Origin: Candidatus Mycobacterium methanotrophicum
GTDB lineage: Bacteria; Actinomycetota; Actinomycetes; Mycobacteriales; Mycobacteriaceae
Assembly: GCF_023515995.1 (NCBI RefSeq)
Contig: NZ_CP097320.1
Location: 3,720,001 to 3,784,000 of the forward strand
DNA: 64,000 nucleotides
Direction: 5' to 3'
The notes beneath the pieces were generated by a model. It had not been told where the DNA came from and ran no database searches. It saw only the letters and a list, made by a program, of their open reading frames with translations. Positions 42,986-53,325 of this stretch are shown here, piece by piece (the stretch's first letter is position 1; each line of letters begins with the position of its first letter). The position numbers were made by a program, and so were the translations under genes.

Positions 42986-44058
42986 GGCTCGACCGCGAAC
43001 GTCCATTGTGGGAGTGCTGGATCATCGAGGGCCTCAGCGACGACCGGTGGGCCGTCCTGACGAAAATCCATCACTGCATCGCTGACGGCATCGGCACCAC
43101 GCAGATGCTCGCTAACCTCAGCGACACCGGCGGCGGCGATACCTTCGCGAAAAGTATTCGCGCTGCTAAGGAGTCGGATACGGATGCACTGCGTTTGCCG
43201 CCCATGACCATTAACCCATTAACCTGGCTGAGCGGCTTGTGGCGAAGCGCGGTCGCCGCCGCCACTGCCGCCGAACACGCAGCCGTAGGCGTCGCCGAGC
43301 TGACGGCGGGCCTGCTGAGCCCACCGCCCGAATCGTCGCTGACCGGGCCGGTGACAACGATGCGACGCTACGCGGCGGCGCGAGTCAGGCTCGCTGATAT
43401 GGAGAAGGTGTCCCGAGCCTTTGATGTCACGCTCAACGACGTGGCGCTGGCCGCGATCACCGACAGCTACCGCAATCTTCTGCTCAACCGCGGCGAACAG
43501 CCCCATCACGATTCACTGCGCACCCTGGTTCCGGTGTCGGTGCGGTCGATGAAAGACCTCCACCAAATCGGCAACCGGGTCTCGGCCATGCTGCCGCTAC
43601 TGCCCATCGACGAGGCGGACGCGGTTAAGCAATTGGAACTCGTACACTCCCGGCTGACGGTGGCCAAGGGCAGTGGTCAGCGTGAAGGCGGCACCGTATT
43701 CATGGCGGCTGTCAACAACATCCCGTTCCACTTCTCGGCACGGATGATTCGACTGCTGACTCGTTTGCCGCAACATGCCGTCACCGCGTTAGCCACTAAC
43801 GTTCCCGGACCTCGTGGTCGACAGACGCTGATGGGTCGTGAGGTGCTCGAAGTCCTGCCGGTACCGCCGATTGCGCTCCAGCTGCGCACCGGCATCGCGA
43901 TGGTGAGCTACGCCGACAGTTTCGTTTTCGGCATTACTGGCGACCACGACGCCGCGCCCGACGTCGACCAAATCGCCTCAGGCATCGAGCAAGGTGTCGC
44001 ACAACTGGCGGCGATCAGCCGGGCGCGCCATCGCAGACGCAAACCCGGTGCCGCGTAA
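42986..44058 (+). pseudogene. Tgs1-like wax ester synthase/diacylglycerol acyltransferase, 5' truncated
   Basis: Begins abruptly at RLDRERPLWECWIIEGLSDD. The active-site motif KIHHCIADGIG follows, then AARVRLADMEKVSRAFDVTL, NDVALAAITDSYRNLL, SLRTLVPVSVRS, ALATNVPGPRG and PIALQLRTGIAMVSYADSF. It aligns with Rv3130c (Tgs1, about 460 residues) from about residue 110 onward. The frame upstream is antisense to nifJ and not native. Without N-terminal strands and a start signal it is unlikely to work. In M. tuberculosis tgs1 makes storage triacylglycerol under DosR. Confidence 0.82.
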
Positions 44059-44144
44059 GGCAACTGGCAGGCGGAGTCGTCGCCCGGATGTCACCTCTGG
44101 GGGCTGTACTGACCGGTAGCGAGATACCCCGTGATCTCAGGAAG

Positions 44145-45533
44145 GGATCTCCTGACGTTTCCGTGGGTCGGGTTTCATGCTGCTCGGCCGGGTAGTGCGG
44201 GGCACAGGCCGCCGCGGGTGAGCATGGCCATGCCGATCAGCGCCTCAGGGCTGTGAAACCCGTACGCACGCTTGGTCAAGGCCCGCAGGTGGGTATTGGT
44301 GGCTTCCGAGCGGGCATTCGACAGTTGGTGGTCGAGGGTGTTGCCGATGAGCTCCTTGTGACGGCGGACGGTGCGGGCTACGGCGACGAACTCCGGGATG
44401 CGCGAGTGCGACGCCCAGGACAGCCAACCGGCCAGCAGACGACGGCCGTCGCGCCCTTTGACCCGGAAGACTTCGCGGAGTTGCTCTTTGAGCAAATACG
44501 CCCGATACAGCGTGGCGTTGGTAGCCGTGATTGCGGCCAGGCTGGTGCGTTGCTCACCGGTCAAGTCGGCCGGGTTCTTGCGCACCGCCCACATCGCATG
44601 CCGGTCGCGGACGCCGGCGCGGGCCATGGTACGCACCCGCACCTTGTCGAGGGCCTTGAGCGCCCAGGCCACGACATGAAACGGATCCAGGCAGATCACC
44701 GCGGCCGGGGCCCGGTCCCGCAGCACGGCGTGAATCCATTCCGCCCCATCACAGCTGACGTGAGTCAACGCCGCGGCACGTTCGGCGCCGAGCTGGTCGA
44801 AGAACCGGCCCAGGGTGTCTTTGTTGCGGCCTTCGGCGGCCCACACCAACCTGCCTGTCGTGTGGTCGATCACGCACGTCAAGTAGCGGTGGCCTTTGCG
44901 GTAGGCGATCTCGTCGATGCCGATGCGGGTCAGTCCGACGAGCAGGTCGTTGGTGTCGCGGCCATCGGCGACCACCCGGCCCACGATCGCGGCGATGGTG
45001 CGCCAGGCCACCCGCAAAAACACCGCGACCACACTGATGGCGGCATGCGCGCTCAGCCACGCGGCTGTGTCCTCAAACGCCCAGGTGTGGCGGGCGCCGG
45101 GCCGCGCCCAGGGCACATGCGCCACCACCACTCCATGCTCGGGGCAGGCTACCCGCGGTGCGGCGGCCTGCAGATAGGCCTTCGTCGTCCCCAGATCCAG
45201 GCTGCGCCAGCGCCTGATCGCGTCCCCGCCGTCATAGCCCGGACAGCGTTTCTGGCACCGCGAGCACCGGCTGGCCTGGTTTGCCTTGGGCCGCACCGCA
45301 AACACCAGCGCTTCGCTGGTCACCGGCCGCTTGCCGCGCGAAGTCTCGGTCTCGATCATCACGTCGTCGATGACCATGTCCTGGCCACCGAGGACCGTCG
45401 CGAATACCCTGGATTTGCGCAACGCCGTACACCCCTTCCGTCTTGAACCCGATTGCAGTCCAAAACGTAAGCAGGACACGGCGTTGCGCCCCAAAACCCC
45501 TGGTCACGAACCCACGACTATGGCAGAAGAGCC
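44145..45533 (-). mobile_element. 1389-bp ISL3-family IS, copy 1, with 8-bp TSD
   Basis: Ends GGATCTCCTGACGTTTCCGT (44145 on) and, complement, GGCTCTTCTGCCATAGTCGT (ending 45533); both continue GGGT. Perfect direct repeat TCAGGAAG at 44137-44144 and 45534-45541. Two further copies appear identical over the whole length. Confidence 0.95.
44175..45494 (-). CDS. ISL3-family transposase (IS1557-like), copy 1
   Basis: 439 codons as an open frame; the real start may be a later codon near residue 26 or Met40 (MVIDDVMIETE). Zinc-binding CSRCQKRCPGYD and CPEHG, an HTH around VAWRTIAAIVGRVV, and a DDE core: Asp in GIDEIAYRKGHRYLTCVIDH, Asp in ICLDPFHVVAWALKALD, Glu in NARSEATNTHLRALTKRAYG. Intact. Confidence 0.92.
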   Translation of the reverse strand: MGRNAVSCLRFGLQSGSRRKGCTALRKSRVFATVLGGQDMVIDDVMIETETSRGKRPVTSEALVFAVRPKANQASRCSRCQKRCPGYDGGDAIRRWRSLDLGTTKAYLQAAAPRVACPEHGVVVAHVPWARPGARHTWAFEDTAAWLSAHAAISVVAVFLRVAWRTIAAIVGRVVADGRDTNDLLVGLTRIGIDEIAYRKGHRYLTCVIDHTTGRLVWAAEGRNKDTLGRFFDQLGAERAAALTHVSCDGAEWIHAVLRDRAPAAVICLDPFHVVAWALKALDKVRVRTMARAGVRDRHAMWAVRKNPADLTGEQRTSLAAITATNATLYRAYLLKEQLREVFRVKGRDGRRLLAGWLSWASHSRIPEFVAVARTVRRHKELIGNTLDHQLSNARSEATNTHLRALTKRAYGFHSPEALIGMAMLTRGGLCPALPGRAA

Positions 45534-45796
45534 TCAGGAAGTCGGTTATCGCATCGCAGCGCGGTTTTCCACCGACAAAGCGGCGGTAATCGTCGCCGGT
45601 GAAGGGTGAGTAGTCTTCGCCTTCACGAGCACGCCGACACGCCAGGTAGTCGTCGAACAGTTGCGTCCAGGCCGCCGCCTCGATGCGGGCCGTGTCGATC
45701 ACGACACTGTCGAGGTCGAAGACCACCGCGTCGTAGTAGCGCGGATCGATCGTCACCGGCGCCGTCATGACCGTCGCCTCATGATCAGTGCGGGGG

Positions 45797-46786
45797 TCAG
45801 CGCGGCGAGCGGATTTCCAGCACAGCATCGAGCGGCAGCCTCGGCGTCGCGGCCGGTAGCTCTTCGATGGGTGGCGCTATGCCGACACGAATCAACACTT
45901 GTGGCTCCCCGCGCCCGCCGATGAGCTTGCGCACGATGTCGCGGCTTTCGTCCAACTCGATCAGATGGGTCAGCGTGCAGGTCGCCATGCCGGCCATCGT
46001 GCATTCCAGCAGCACGGTGGACAGGGCCTCGCCCGCGCCCAACACGTCCGTCCGGGTGTCCTCGGCGGTGGACAGCACAAGGATCATCGACCAATCCATC
46101 CCGACCTCGACACGACGCTCGGCATGGCCGCGGGCGGGGAAATCGCGCGCGACATCGACCCGTTGCCGTTCTGAGGCGGATGCCAGCGTGTCTGGGGGCA
46201 TCCCCTCGGATAATGCGAAAGGCGACGTCCACCATTCTAGTTCAGCGTGGTATGAAGCGTCGCCGCCGCGCAGCGCCTCGGTTAGCTGCGAGGCTTCGGC
46301 CAGTTGCGGTCGCACCTCATCGGGGAGCACATCGAGCATCGCGACGCTCTCGTCGACGCTGCTGCGCAGCACCGGTTCGAACGACTCCCAATACGTCGGA
46401 CGACCCAGTGGAAGCCGATCGGTTCGCCGTTGCAGAATCGCCTCCGCACGCTTGCGCTGAGCGTCGGTGACGAATCCGAGAGGGCTGAATTCCATCGACG
46501 CCAAATGATCTTGATTGTTCGGGTTGGGGAACCGGTCGATGTTCGCCTGCCAACCGGCCGCCACCATGGCGATGCGAAGGTGATCCAGCACAGCCCCACA
46601 ACTGATGATCACTTCCCGGCCGGAGCGATCGGCACTGTGCACCCGCCGGCGCCGATCGACGAACAGGTTCAGCACGCCGCCCTCGGACACCCAGTGCCAC
46701 GGCTGGCTGTTGTGTATCGAGGGCGCGCGGCACGCCAGCAGCAGCGCCTTCTTAATAACCTCGATGTCCGGCGTCGTTTTGAGCAT
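45797..46786 (-). CDS. Acg-type nitroreductase-fold protein, second copy
   Basis: 329 residues from ATG 46784-46786. ALLLACRAPSIHNSQPWHWV, GREVIISCGAVLDHLRIAMV, RRTDRLPLGRPTYW, GAGEALSTVLLECTMAGMAT and EPQVLIRVGIAP follow the Acg/Rv3131 pattern. Diverged from the paralogue at 8826. A DosR box lies about 116-129 bp upstream. The frame is intact, ending 28 bp before the otsB1 start. Confidence 0.9.
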   Translation of the reverse strand: MLKTTPDIEVIKKALLLACRAPSIHNSQPWHWVSEGGVLNLFVDRRRRVHSADRSGREVIISCGAVLDHLRIAMVAAGWQANIDRFPNPNNQDHLASMEFSPLGFVTDAQRKRAEAILQRRTDRLPLGRPTYWESFEPVLRSSVDESVAMLDVLPDEVRPQLAEASQLTEALRGGDASYHAELEWWTSPFALSEGMPPDTLASASERQRVDVARDFPARGHAERRVEVGMDWSMILVLSTAEDTRTDVLGAGEALSTVLLECTMAGMATCTLTHLIELDESRDIVRKLIGGRGEPQVLIRVGIAPPIEELPAATPRLPLDAVLEIRSPR

Positions 46787-46901
46787 GGCACTTCCTCCGC
46801 TTCCGGTATGCGAACGACCCTACCGAGAGCGCCGTAGGCCAGTAGGATCGTTGATCCCGGTGGCGCTGTCATCGGTCCACTTAGGGCCGGCTCATGTGCC
46901 A

Positions 46902-46915
46902 GGGACCTTTGGCTC
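46902..46915. promoter_or_regulatory. DosR box in the acg / Rv2004c-like divergent region
   Basis: GGGACCTTTGGCTC has the left arm GGGAC and central TTT of DosR sites; the right arm is weaker. It lies between the nitroreductase start (46786, minus) and the Rv2004c-like start (46996, plus). A second weak candidate, GGTCCACTTAGGGCC, is at 46875-46889. Confidence 0.6.
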
Positions 46916-46995
46916 TGGCAGGCAGTGACCTTCACCGCACCGACCGTGGTCCTCGGACGCTACGCCCGGTGCCCGCCCCGACACACGATCGAGTT

Positions 46996-47922
46996 ATGGC
47001 ACAGGACTCTACGACCACCGGTCAGGCCGCTGACGTGTCCGAAGAGCCGACGAGCCCGTACGCCGAGGTACACGAAACACACACGGGTCTCGTCGTGCTC
47101 GTCGGCGACAAAGCGCACAAAGCGAAGAAACCGGTTAAGACCGATTTCTTGGATTTCAGCACCGTCGACCGCCGTGAGCGGGCGTGCACCCGGGAGGTCG
47201 TGGCCAACAGCCGGCTGGCGCCCGAAAGCTATCTGGGCGTCGCGCACTTGAGCGACCCCACCGGCGGTCCCGCCGAGCCCGTTATCGTCATGCGCCGCTA
47301 CCCAGACTCGCGCCGGCTGGCCACACTGGGGCGGTTCGGTTGGCCCTCATTGGCGGCGCACCCGGGACCGGCAAGACCACCCTCGCCCATTCGCTCGCCG
47401 ATCGGGTTGGCGCCGAAGTCATCTCTACCGACGACGTGCGGCGAGAGCTGCAACAGCGCGGCGCGATAGTCGGCGAGGCCGGCGTTCTCGACGCCGGCCT
47501 GTATCGGCCGGACCAGGTCACTGCCGTCTATCACGACTCATCCGGCGCGCACGCTCATCCCTGACCGGCGGGCGACCGGTGATCCTGGACGGCACCTGGC
47601 GAGATTCCCGTCAGCGCCGTCTGGCCCACGAGTTGGCCGCCCAGACCGCATCGACATTGCTCGAAATCGTTTGCTGGACGTCGGTGGACGCGGCGGTGGA
47701 TCGGGTGCAGGGCAGGCCGCCCGGCGGCTCGGACGCGACGCCACAGATCGCGAGGGAGTTAGCGATCCGCGACGACGCATGGGACACCGCGCACCCATCG
47801 ACACCAGCCAAGCGCTGAAGGACTGCACCGGCCAGGCCGAAAAGCTGTGGCACGAGGTTGCGTTAGACCACCGATCCACCGAAGCCGCTTTGAGTTCACA
47901 TGGCATTCCGAAGGGGAATTAG
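46996..47922 (+). pseudogene. Rv2004c-like kinase protein with central deletion and frameshifts
   Basis: From ATG 46996: PYAEVHETHTGLVVLVGDKA, HKAKKPVKTDFLDFSTVDRR, PVIVMRRYPDSRRLATLGR. Then about 260 residues of the roughly 500-residue family are missing and the frame jumps to RLALIGGAPGTGKTTLAHSL with STDDVRRELQQRG (P-loop kinase). Another shift near 47545 leads to VILDGTWRDSRQRRLAHELA and SDATPQIARELAIRDDAWDT, and a last one near 47800 to SQALKDCTGQAEKLWHEVAL. At least three frameshifts; non-functional. Confidence 0.82.
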
Positions 47923-47979
47923 CAAGATGCAAACCAAGATTATCCAAGCTAGGCCCGTGTGATACCTCGAGCGTCGCAG

Positions 47980-48792
47980 TTAGCTGCGGACCACCAGCAC
48001 CGAACACGCGGGGCACCGGTGGAGCAACGAGTCGCCGACCGGACCCACGATCCGGGCCACCTCGCCTGCCTGGGCGCTGCCCACCACGGTCAGCTGAACG
48101 GGTTCGTCGGCGCGAGTGAGGAATTCGGCAGCACCGGCTCGTGCGGCAGCCGGCCGGACGTGCACCTCAGGATACCGATCGACCCAGCGGCCCAGACGGC
48201 GATGCAGTCGGCTGTAAGGAATTTCACCGACACCCCACCGCCAGACTCCCAGCGCCAATATCGGCGCATCGCGCAGCCGTGCCTCTCGGAAACCCTCTGC
48301 GAGCACCGCGTCATTGTCGGGTGAATCGTTCACGACCACCGCGATCCAGAAAGAACCTGACAACTGGTGAGCGGGCCGGATGATCGCCACCGGGCAGTGC
48401 GCTTTCCGGGCGAGCGCAGCGGCGGTCGAGCCGAGCACGATCTGGGCGAGATGTCCGATCCCCACAGATCCCACGCAAATCATTGCCGCGCCACGCGATT
48501 CGCCGATTAGGGCATTTTCGGGCGACCCGTGGGCAATAGCGGTTTCGACCTTGACCGGCTTGCCCATGGCATGCACAGCGGCGGCTGCAGTGCGCAGCGC
48601 GGTTTCCGCGTATTCCATATCGAGGTCAAGGCCCGCCGCGGGTGACGCTGGGCGCTCGCTGCGGGTGACATAGAGCAAGCGCAGGGGAACGTCGCGGCTG
48701 ACGGCCTCGGGTACCGCCCATTTGGCCGCGTTGATCGCAGCGTCTGAACCGTCGATGCCCACCACGATCGATTTCGGCTGCGATTGGTTCAT
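47980..48792 (-). CDS. Universal stress protein (Rv2624c-like)
   Basis: 270 residues from ATG 48790-48792 with GGGAGG about 6 bases upstream. Domain 1: SIVVGIDGSDAAINAAKWAV, VETAIAHGSPENALIGESRG, CVGSVGIGHLAQIVLGSTAA with a complete ATP loop. Domain 2: SFWIAVVVNDSPDNDAVLAE, VQLTVVGSAQAGEVARIVGP, ending CPACSVLVVRS; its loop is degenerate, as in Rv2624c-type proteins. Intact. It is closely related to the IS21-split USP at 13217, which may be a paralogue. Confidence 0.92.
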   Translation of the reverse strand: MNQSQPKSIVVGIDGSDAAINAAKWAVPEAVSRDVPLRLLYVTRSERPASPAAGLDLDMEYAETALRTAAAAVHAMGKPVKVETAIAHGSPENALIGESRGAAMICVGSVGIGHLAQIVLGSTAAALARKAHCPVAIIRPAHQLSGSFWIAVVVNDSPDNDAVLAEGFREARLRDAPILALGVWRWGVGEIPYSRLHRRLGRWVDRYPEVHVRPAAARAGAAEFLTRADEPVQLTVVGSAQAGEVARIVGPVGDSLLHRCPACSVLVVRS

Positions 48793-48878
48793 CGCGTCCT
48801 CCCGGCACGGCTGGACCGAGGATGAGATACCCTCGGCGTTCACCGGCACAAGTTAATCGGTGTCGCTGCGTTTTCGCA

Positions 48879-48894
48879 GGGGCTGTTCGGCCCC
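48879..48894. promoter_or_regulatory. DosR-like box upstream of the USP at 47980
   Basis: GGGGCTGTTCGGCCCC, about 87-102 bp upstream of the USP start. Both GGGG and CCCC arms are present with a central GTTCGG, comparable to GGGGACTTTCGGCCC-type DosR sites. Confidence 0.5.
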
Positions 48895-48949
48895 GATTTG
48901 GCTGGCATTGGTCCCTACTGGCACCACGTGCGAGGCCCAGATGATGCAA

Positions 48950-50338
48950 GGATCTCCTGACGTTTCCGTGGGTCGGGTTTCATGCTGCTCGGCCGGGTAG
49001 TGCGGGGCACAGGCCGCCGCGGGTGAGCATGGCCATGCCGATCAGCGCCTCAGGGCTGTGAAACCCGTACGCACGCTTGGTCAAGGCCCGCAGGTGGGTA
49101 TTGGTGGCTTCCGAGCGGGCATTCGACAGTTGGTGGTCGAGGGTGTTGCCGATGAGCTCCTTGTGACGGCGGACGGTGCGGGCTACGGCGACGAACTCCG
49201 GGATGCGCGAGTGCGACGCCCAGGACAGCCAACCGGCCAGCAGACGACGGCCGTCGCGCCCTTTGACCCGGAAGACTTCGCGGAGTTGCTCTTTGAGCAA
49301 ATACGCCCGATACAGCGTGGCGTTGGTAGCCGTGATTGCGGCCAGGCTGGTGCGTTGCTCACCGGTCAAGTCGGCCGGGTTCTTGCGCACCGCCCACATC
49401 GCATGCCGGTCGCGGACGCCGGCGCGGGCCATGGTACGCACCCGCACCTTGTCGAGGGCCTTGAGCGCCCAGGCCACGACATGAAACGGATCCAGGCAGA
49501 TCACCGCGGCCGGGGCCCGGTCCCGCAGCACGGCGTGAATCCATTCCGCCCCATCACAGCTGACGTGAGTCAACGCCGCGGCACGTTCGGCGCCGAGCTG
49601 GTCGAAGAACCGGCCCAGGGTGTCTTTGTTGCGGCCTTCGGCGGCCCACACCAACCTGCCTGTCGTGTGGTCGATCACGCACGTCAAGTAGCGGTGGCCT
49701 TTGCGGTAGGCGATCTCGTCGATGCCGATGCGGGTCAGTCCGACGAGCAGGTCGTTGGTGTCGCGGCCATCGGCGACCACCCGGCCCACGATCGCGGCGA
49801 TGGTGCGCCAGGCCACCCGCAAAAACACCGCGACCACACTGATGGCGGCATGCGCGCTCAGCCACGCGGCTGTGTCCTCAAACGCCCAGGTGTGGCGGGC
49901 GCCGGGCCGCGCCCAGGGCACATGCGCCACCACCACTCCATGCTCGGGGCAGGCTACCCGCGGTGCGGCGGCCTGCAGATAGGCCTTCGTCGTCCCCAGA
50001 TCCAGGCTGCGCCAGCGCCTGATCGCGTCCCCGCCGTCATAGCCCGGACAGCGTTTCTGGCACCGCGAGCACCGGCTGGCCTGGTTTGCCTTGGGCCGCA
50101 CCGCAAACACCAGCGCTTCGCTGGTCACCGGCCGCTTGCCGCGCGAAGTCTCGGTCTCGATCATCACGTCGTCGATGACCATGTCCTGGCCACCGAGGAC
50201 CGTCGCGAATACCCTGGATTTGCGCAACGCCGTACACCCCTTCCGTCTTGAACCCGATTGCAGTCCAAAACGTAAGCAGGACACGGCGTTGCGCCCCAAA
50301 ACCCCTGGTCACGAACCCACGACTATGGCAGAAGAGCC
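48950..50338 (-). mobile_element. 1389-bp ISL3-family IS, copy 2 (no matching TSD)
   Basis: Same termini and length as copy 1. Left flank TGATGCAA, right flank TTTCGGAC: no direct repeat, so its flanks were rearranged after insertion. Confidence 0.93.
48980..50299 (-). CDS. ISL3-family transposase (IS1557-like), copy 2
   Basis: The encoded protein is identical to copies 1 and 3 over all 439 residues, with the same DDE and zinc motifs. Identity at this level implies recent spread or ongoing recombination between copies. Confidence 0.92.
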   Translation of the reverse strand: MGRNAVSCLRFGLQSGSRRKGCTALRKSRVFATVLGGQDMVIDDVMIETETSRGKRPVTSEALVFAVRPKANQASRCSRCQKRCPGYDGGDAIRRWRSLDLGTTKAYLQAAAPRVACPEHGVVVAHVPWARPGARHTWAFEDTAAWLSAHAAISVVAVFLRVAWRTIAAIVGRVVADGRDTNDLLVGLTRIGIDEIAYRKGHRYLTCVIDHTTGRLVWAAEGRNKDTLGRFFDQLGAERAAALTHVSCDGAEWIHAVLRDRAPAAVICLDPFHVVAWALKALDKVRVRTMARAGVRDRHAMWAVRKNPADLTGEQRTSLAAITATNATLYRAYLLKEQLREVFRVKGRDGRRLLAGWLSWASHSRIPEFVAVARTVRRHKELIGNTLDHQLSNARSEATNTHLRALTKRAYGFHSPEALIGMAMLTRGGLCPALPGRAA

Positions 50339-50409
50339 TTTCGGACACTCAAGGCGACCACCTTCAAGGCCATTCCTCGCTGCCGATCATCGCCACCATT
50401 CGTCGGGCG

Positions 50410-51927
50410 TCAAGGTCGGTTCTCCTCGCTACGCTGCGGGGACTCCACCTTGACTCCCTCCTCCCGGCGGCAGGAAGCGGCACGTATCGAGGAATGGACA
50501 TGATCGCCTTCAATGACCAATCCGTGTGCATTCGGACTGACGCCCAACAATCGGGTCAGGGTCTGCCCGGCGGCGGCGAAGTTCTGGCCGGGTTGAGTTT
50601 GTTGCGCCGCGCGCAGCAAGGCTTGTGTTGCGTTGCGCCGTTCGACAAGGCTGCGGCCTAGCTCGGCAAGTACCGGCAGTCGTTCACGGGTGCGGGCATC
50701 CATGCGTGCCTTACGGTGCCGCGTCAGCTTGCGTTGATTGATCTCCTCGTCTTTGACTGGGCAAGGCGCAACCCACCTAGCCCAGCGGCCGGGCTCCTCG
50801 ATTGCCCACTGGGCCAAGTCCAAGTAGAAGGCCCGCACCGGGGTCAGACACTGTCGGTAGCTGATGCGTTCGACGGTGACGGTGTGCTTGTCCTCGGCGG
50901 TGCCGGCGGTCTGGGACATGGTGCGTAGCCGCTTCTTCCACGCCTCGGCGACGTCGGCGGTCAGGTGCAGGCTGTCGATGCCGGGATGATGAGTCTCGAT
51001 GTTCTTCCAGAACGTGTTGCCCAGGTAGGTGGCTAGTTTGCGCAGGCTGCTGTAGTCCATCCCCGGCTGGCGTTCCTTCAGATAATCGACCAGCAAGTCA
51101 CGAACCGGCCGGCAGGCGAGTTGGTAGCGGTCGATCAGTTCGGCCGGCGTGCGCTGCCCAGCGCGGCGCAGCTCACCCAGCCGGTGCGGGGCGGATGCGT
51201 CGAATACCCCGATTCCGCGCATCATCCGATAGAAGTCGGCGCCGTGGGTTCTGGGTTGGCGGTAGATGCGGGCCTCGGTGGCCAGCAGTTCCAGCACGTC
51301 GCCGATGGTGATCTCGCCCACCGTGCCGCCCTGGGCGGCCAGGATCAAAGCAGCGCGGCGCAGGGTGTAATCACGCCCCCGCGCCGAGACGAGCCGATCG
51401 CTGTCACAAAGCTTGCGCAGCCGAGTAAACCCGTCGGGGTCGCGGGTTTCCATCAAATCGTGCGCGGTGGCCAGCGAACGTATCCCCGCCCCGACAAGCC
51501 AGTCTAGTGATGGACGAAAAACGTCGGCGGCGATCGCCACCACAACCGCCGCACACAGTGCGCGTTGGCGGCCCGAATTGAAGTCCCCACGCCGGCGCAG
51601 CCACTTGGCGGGAACTGCTCGCCAGTGCGCCGCGGCGGCATCGGCGCCGCTGGCCATCCACCGCTGCTGCCAACTATGCCCCGGGTAGTCGCTTAACCAG
51701 TCCAGCAGCAACCCCAGCCCCCGCACCCGATGTTCTTGACTGCCCGCGCTGTCGAGCACAAACGGCGGGCGACTCAGCCGTGTTGTGACTTCGTGTCGGC
51801 TGGCGGTGGTCGCCGGCCACACCACGGCCGGCACACGCGCGGCAAACCGGGTGTCACCCGCCGGTTCGTCTGGCGCTACAGCGCAGATCGGCTCACCCAG
51901 CGTGGGTTCGACAAGCTCAACCGTCAT
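50410..51927 (-). pseudogene. N-terminal half of a large tyrosine-recombinase-type protein (second gene of a pair)
   Basis: Start at 51925-51927 overlaps the TGA of the upstream recombinase (ATGA). Native-looking for about 470 residues: FVLDSAGSQEHRVRGLGLLL, SWQQRWMASGADAAAAHWRA, VSARGRDYTLRRAALILAAQ, RPVRDLLVDYLKERQPGMDY, SSLRKLATYLGNTFWKNIET, LTPVRAFYLDLAQWAIEEPG, RWARWVAPCPVKDEEINQRK, GQNFAAAGQTLTRLLG. It then turns into a non-native tail and stops. No catalytic domain is present. That domain, with the continuation I expect, lies at 56777-57871 on the opposite strand. In related mycobacterial integrases the two parts form one protein. Confidence 0.75.
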
Positions 51928-53160
51928 CTGAGCTGGCCTCCAAACAACACCTCCAGTGACTCGGGCCGGTATCCCGGCGCCGGGGTTGGTTTGCTGCGTG
52001 CGGAGGCATGCCTGGTCTGTTCGTCGTGATGGGCCAGCACCCGGCGCACCACATCCTCCTGGCGAGGCGTCAAATAGATTTGCGTTGTCGTCAACTGGGA
52101 GTGGCCAAGAACCAGCTGCACATCGGTCAACGGAAGCTTCGGGTCCTCGGCCATCCGGTAGGCCGCGGTATGCCGCAACGAGTGCAGCGTCGCCGTGGTA
52201 CCAGCCCGATCGTTGACCCGCTCAAACATGCGATGCACCGCGTGATAAGTCAACGGCCGCAACGGCATTCGCGCAGTCCACCACAACGGCTGCCGTTTCC
52301 CCTTCGGGATCATCGCGCCCATCTCCACCTGGTAAAGCCGCAACCACACGAACGCGTCCGGCGATGCCGGCAACTGCTGAATCTCGCCAGTTCCCTTGCG
52401 AATCACTGTGATCAGCTGCCGCCCCGGGTCGACACCACCTTGGTTCACCGACAACAATTCCGAGGCCCGAGCACCAGTCGACACGTAAAACGCGACCAAC
52501 GCCCGATCCCGATGCGAAGGTAGCCGGGCAAAGATCTCGTTGAACTCCGCATCCGGCACGCTGCGCGGAACCCGAGACGGCACCCGCGGCCGATACAACC
52601 CTGTCCGCTCGTTGTGGTACGGCTCCATCGGATTATGGTGCGGATGCGCCCGACCGGTACGCGACCGAGCCAGCGGGAACGGATTGACACGGCCCGCTGC
52701 CCGCTTCGAGGTGAAAGCCGTAGAAGCTACGCAACACCGTTTCAGCGTGCGCACGCACTGACGGCGCATACGCCACTACCCCAGCACGATCAGGTATCTC
52801 GTGCGGTCTCCGCCAATGCGGACGAGAAGGCTTGCCCGCCACCAACATCCAGCGGCAGAAGTCACGTGCTTCTACCCGGGTGGCCTGATCCCACGCAATC
52901 TCGATCACCCACAGGAACCGAAACCAGCGCAACAGATCCAGACCATAGGAACGCATCGTTGCCGCCGACCGGCCAGCCGCCTGCAAATCACGAAAATACG
53001 CCGACACCGCCTCCACCGGCTCCCCGGCCGGATCGACCAGACGGTACGGCAGCCACGGATCCCCGGTGTCCTGCAACGAGCCCGTCAACGGCACCGTCAA
53101 CGCGGCCAGATCACGAACACCCTCGTCACCTTCACCCACGAGCCGGACACTAACAAACAA
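51924..53160 (-). pseudogene. Tyrosine recombinase (first gene of the pair), frameshifted
   Basis: 5' frame (from TTG 53158-53160): core-binding domain DPAGEPVEAVSAYFRDLQAA, GRSAATMRSYGLDLLRWFRF, RAHAETVLRSFYGFHLEAGS. At about 52693-52698 the frame shifts; the catalytic domain follows: NPFPLARSRTGRAHPHHNPM, FYVSTGARASELLSVNQGGV (Arg I), TLHSLRHTAAYRMAED (HxxR), VLGHSQLTTTQIYL (GH and Tyr). The restored protein would be about 412 residues. The shift disables the recombinase unless it is a sequence error. Confidence 0.82.
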
Positions 53161-53325
53161 ACCGCCAATCGCCCGTCACGCTGGGCAAACGCGTGTCGTA
53201 GTTCAGTCAACAGGAAACATCGCGATCAGCCTGCTCCGGCTCGACGACCATGAAAACATCGCAAAATCCCTGCGCCACAACGCCCGACACCCTCAAAGGG
53301 CCATCAAACTACTCCTGACCTCATG

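Larger units (their letters stand above)
44065..45768 (-). pseudogene. otsB1-like N-terminal fragment, split by an ISL3 element
   Basis: ATG 45766-45768 opens MTAPVTIDPRYYDAVVFDLD, SVVIDTARIEAAAWTQLFDD, YSPFTGDDYRRFVGGKPRCD, AITDFLR and then meets the IS. Beyond it (44144 down) the frame resumes as SRGISLPVSTAPRGDIRATT and is lost at the tgs1 end. The DxD of the HAD fold (FDLDS) is visible. It resembles the N-terminal domain of Rv2006 (OtsB1, about 1300 residues); more than 90 percent of the gene is gone. Two events: a deletion near 44065, and the IS insertion. Confidence 0.75.

Noticed and set aside
44253..45446. 397-codon ORF opposite each 1389-bp IS transposase (also at 49058 and 55475)
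   Set aside because: Repeated three times only because the IS is repeated; no protein features.
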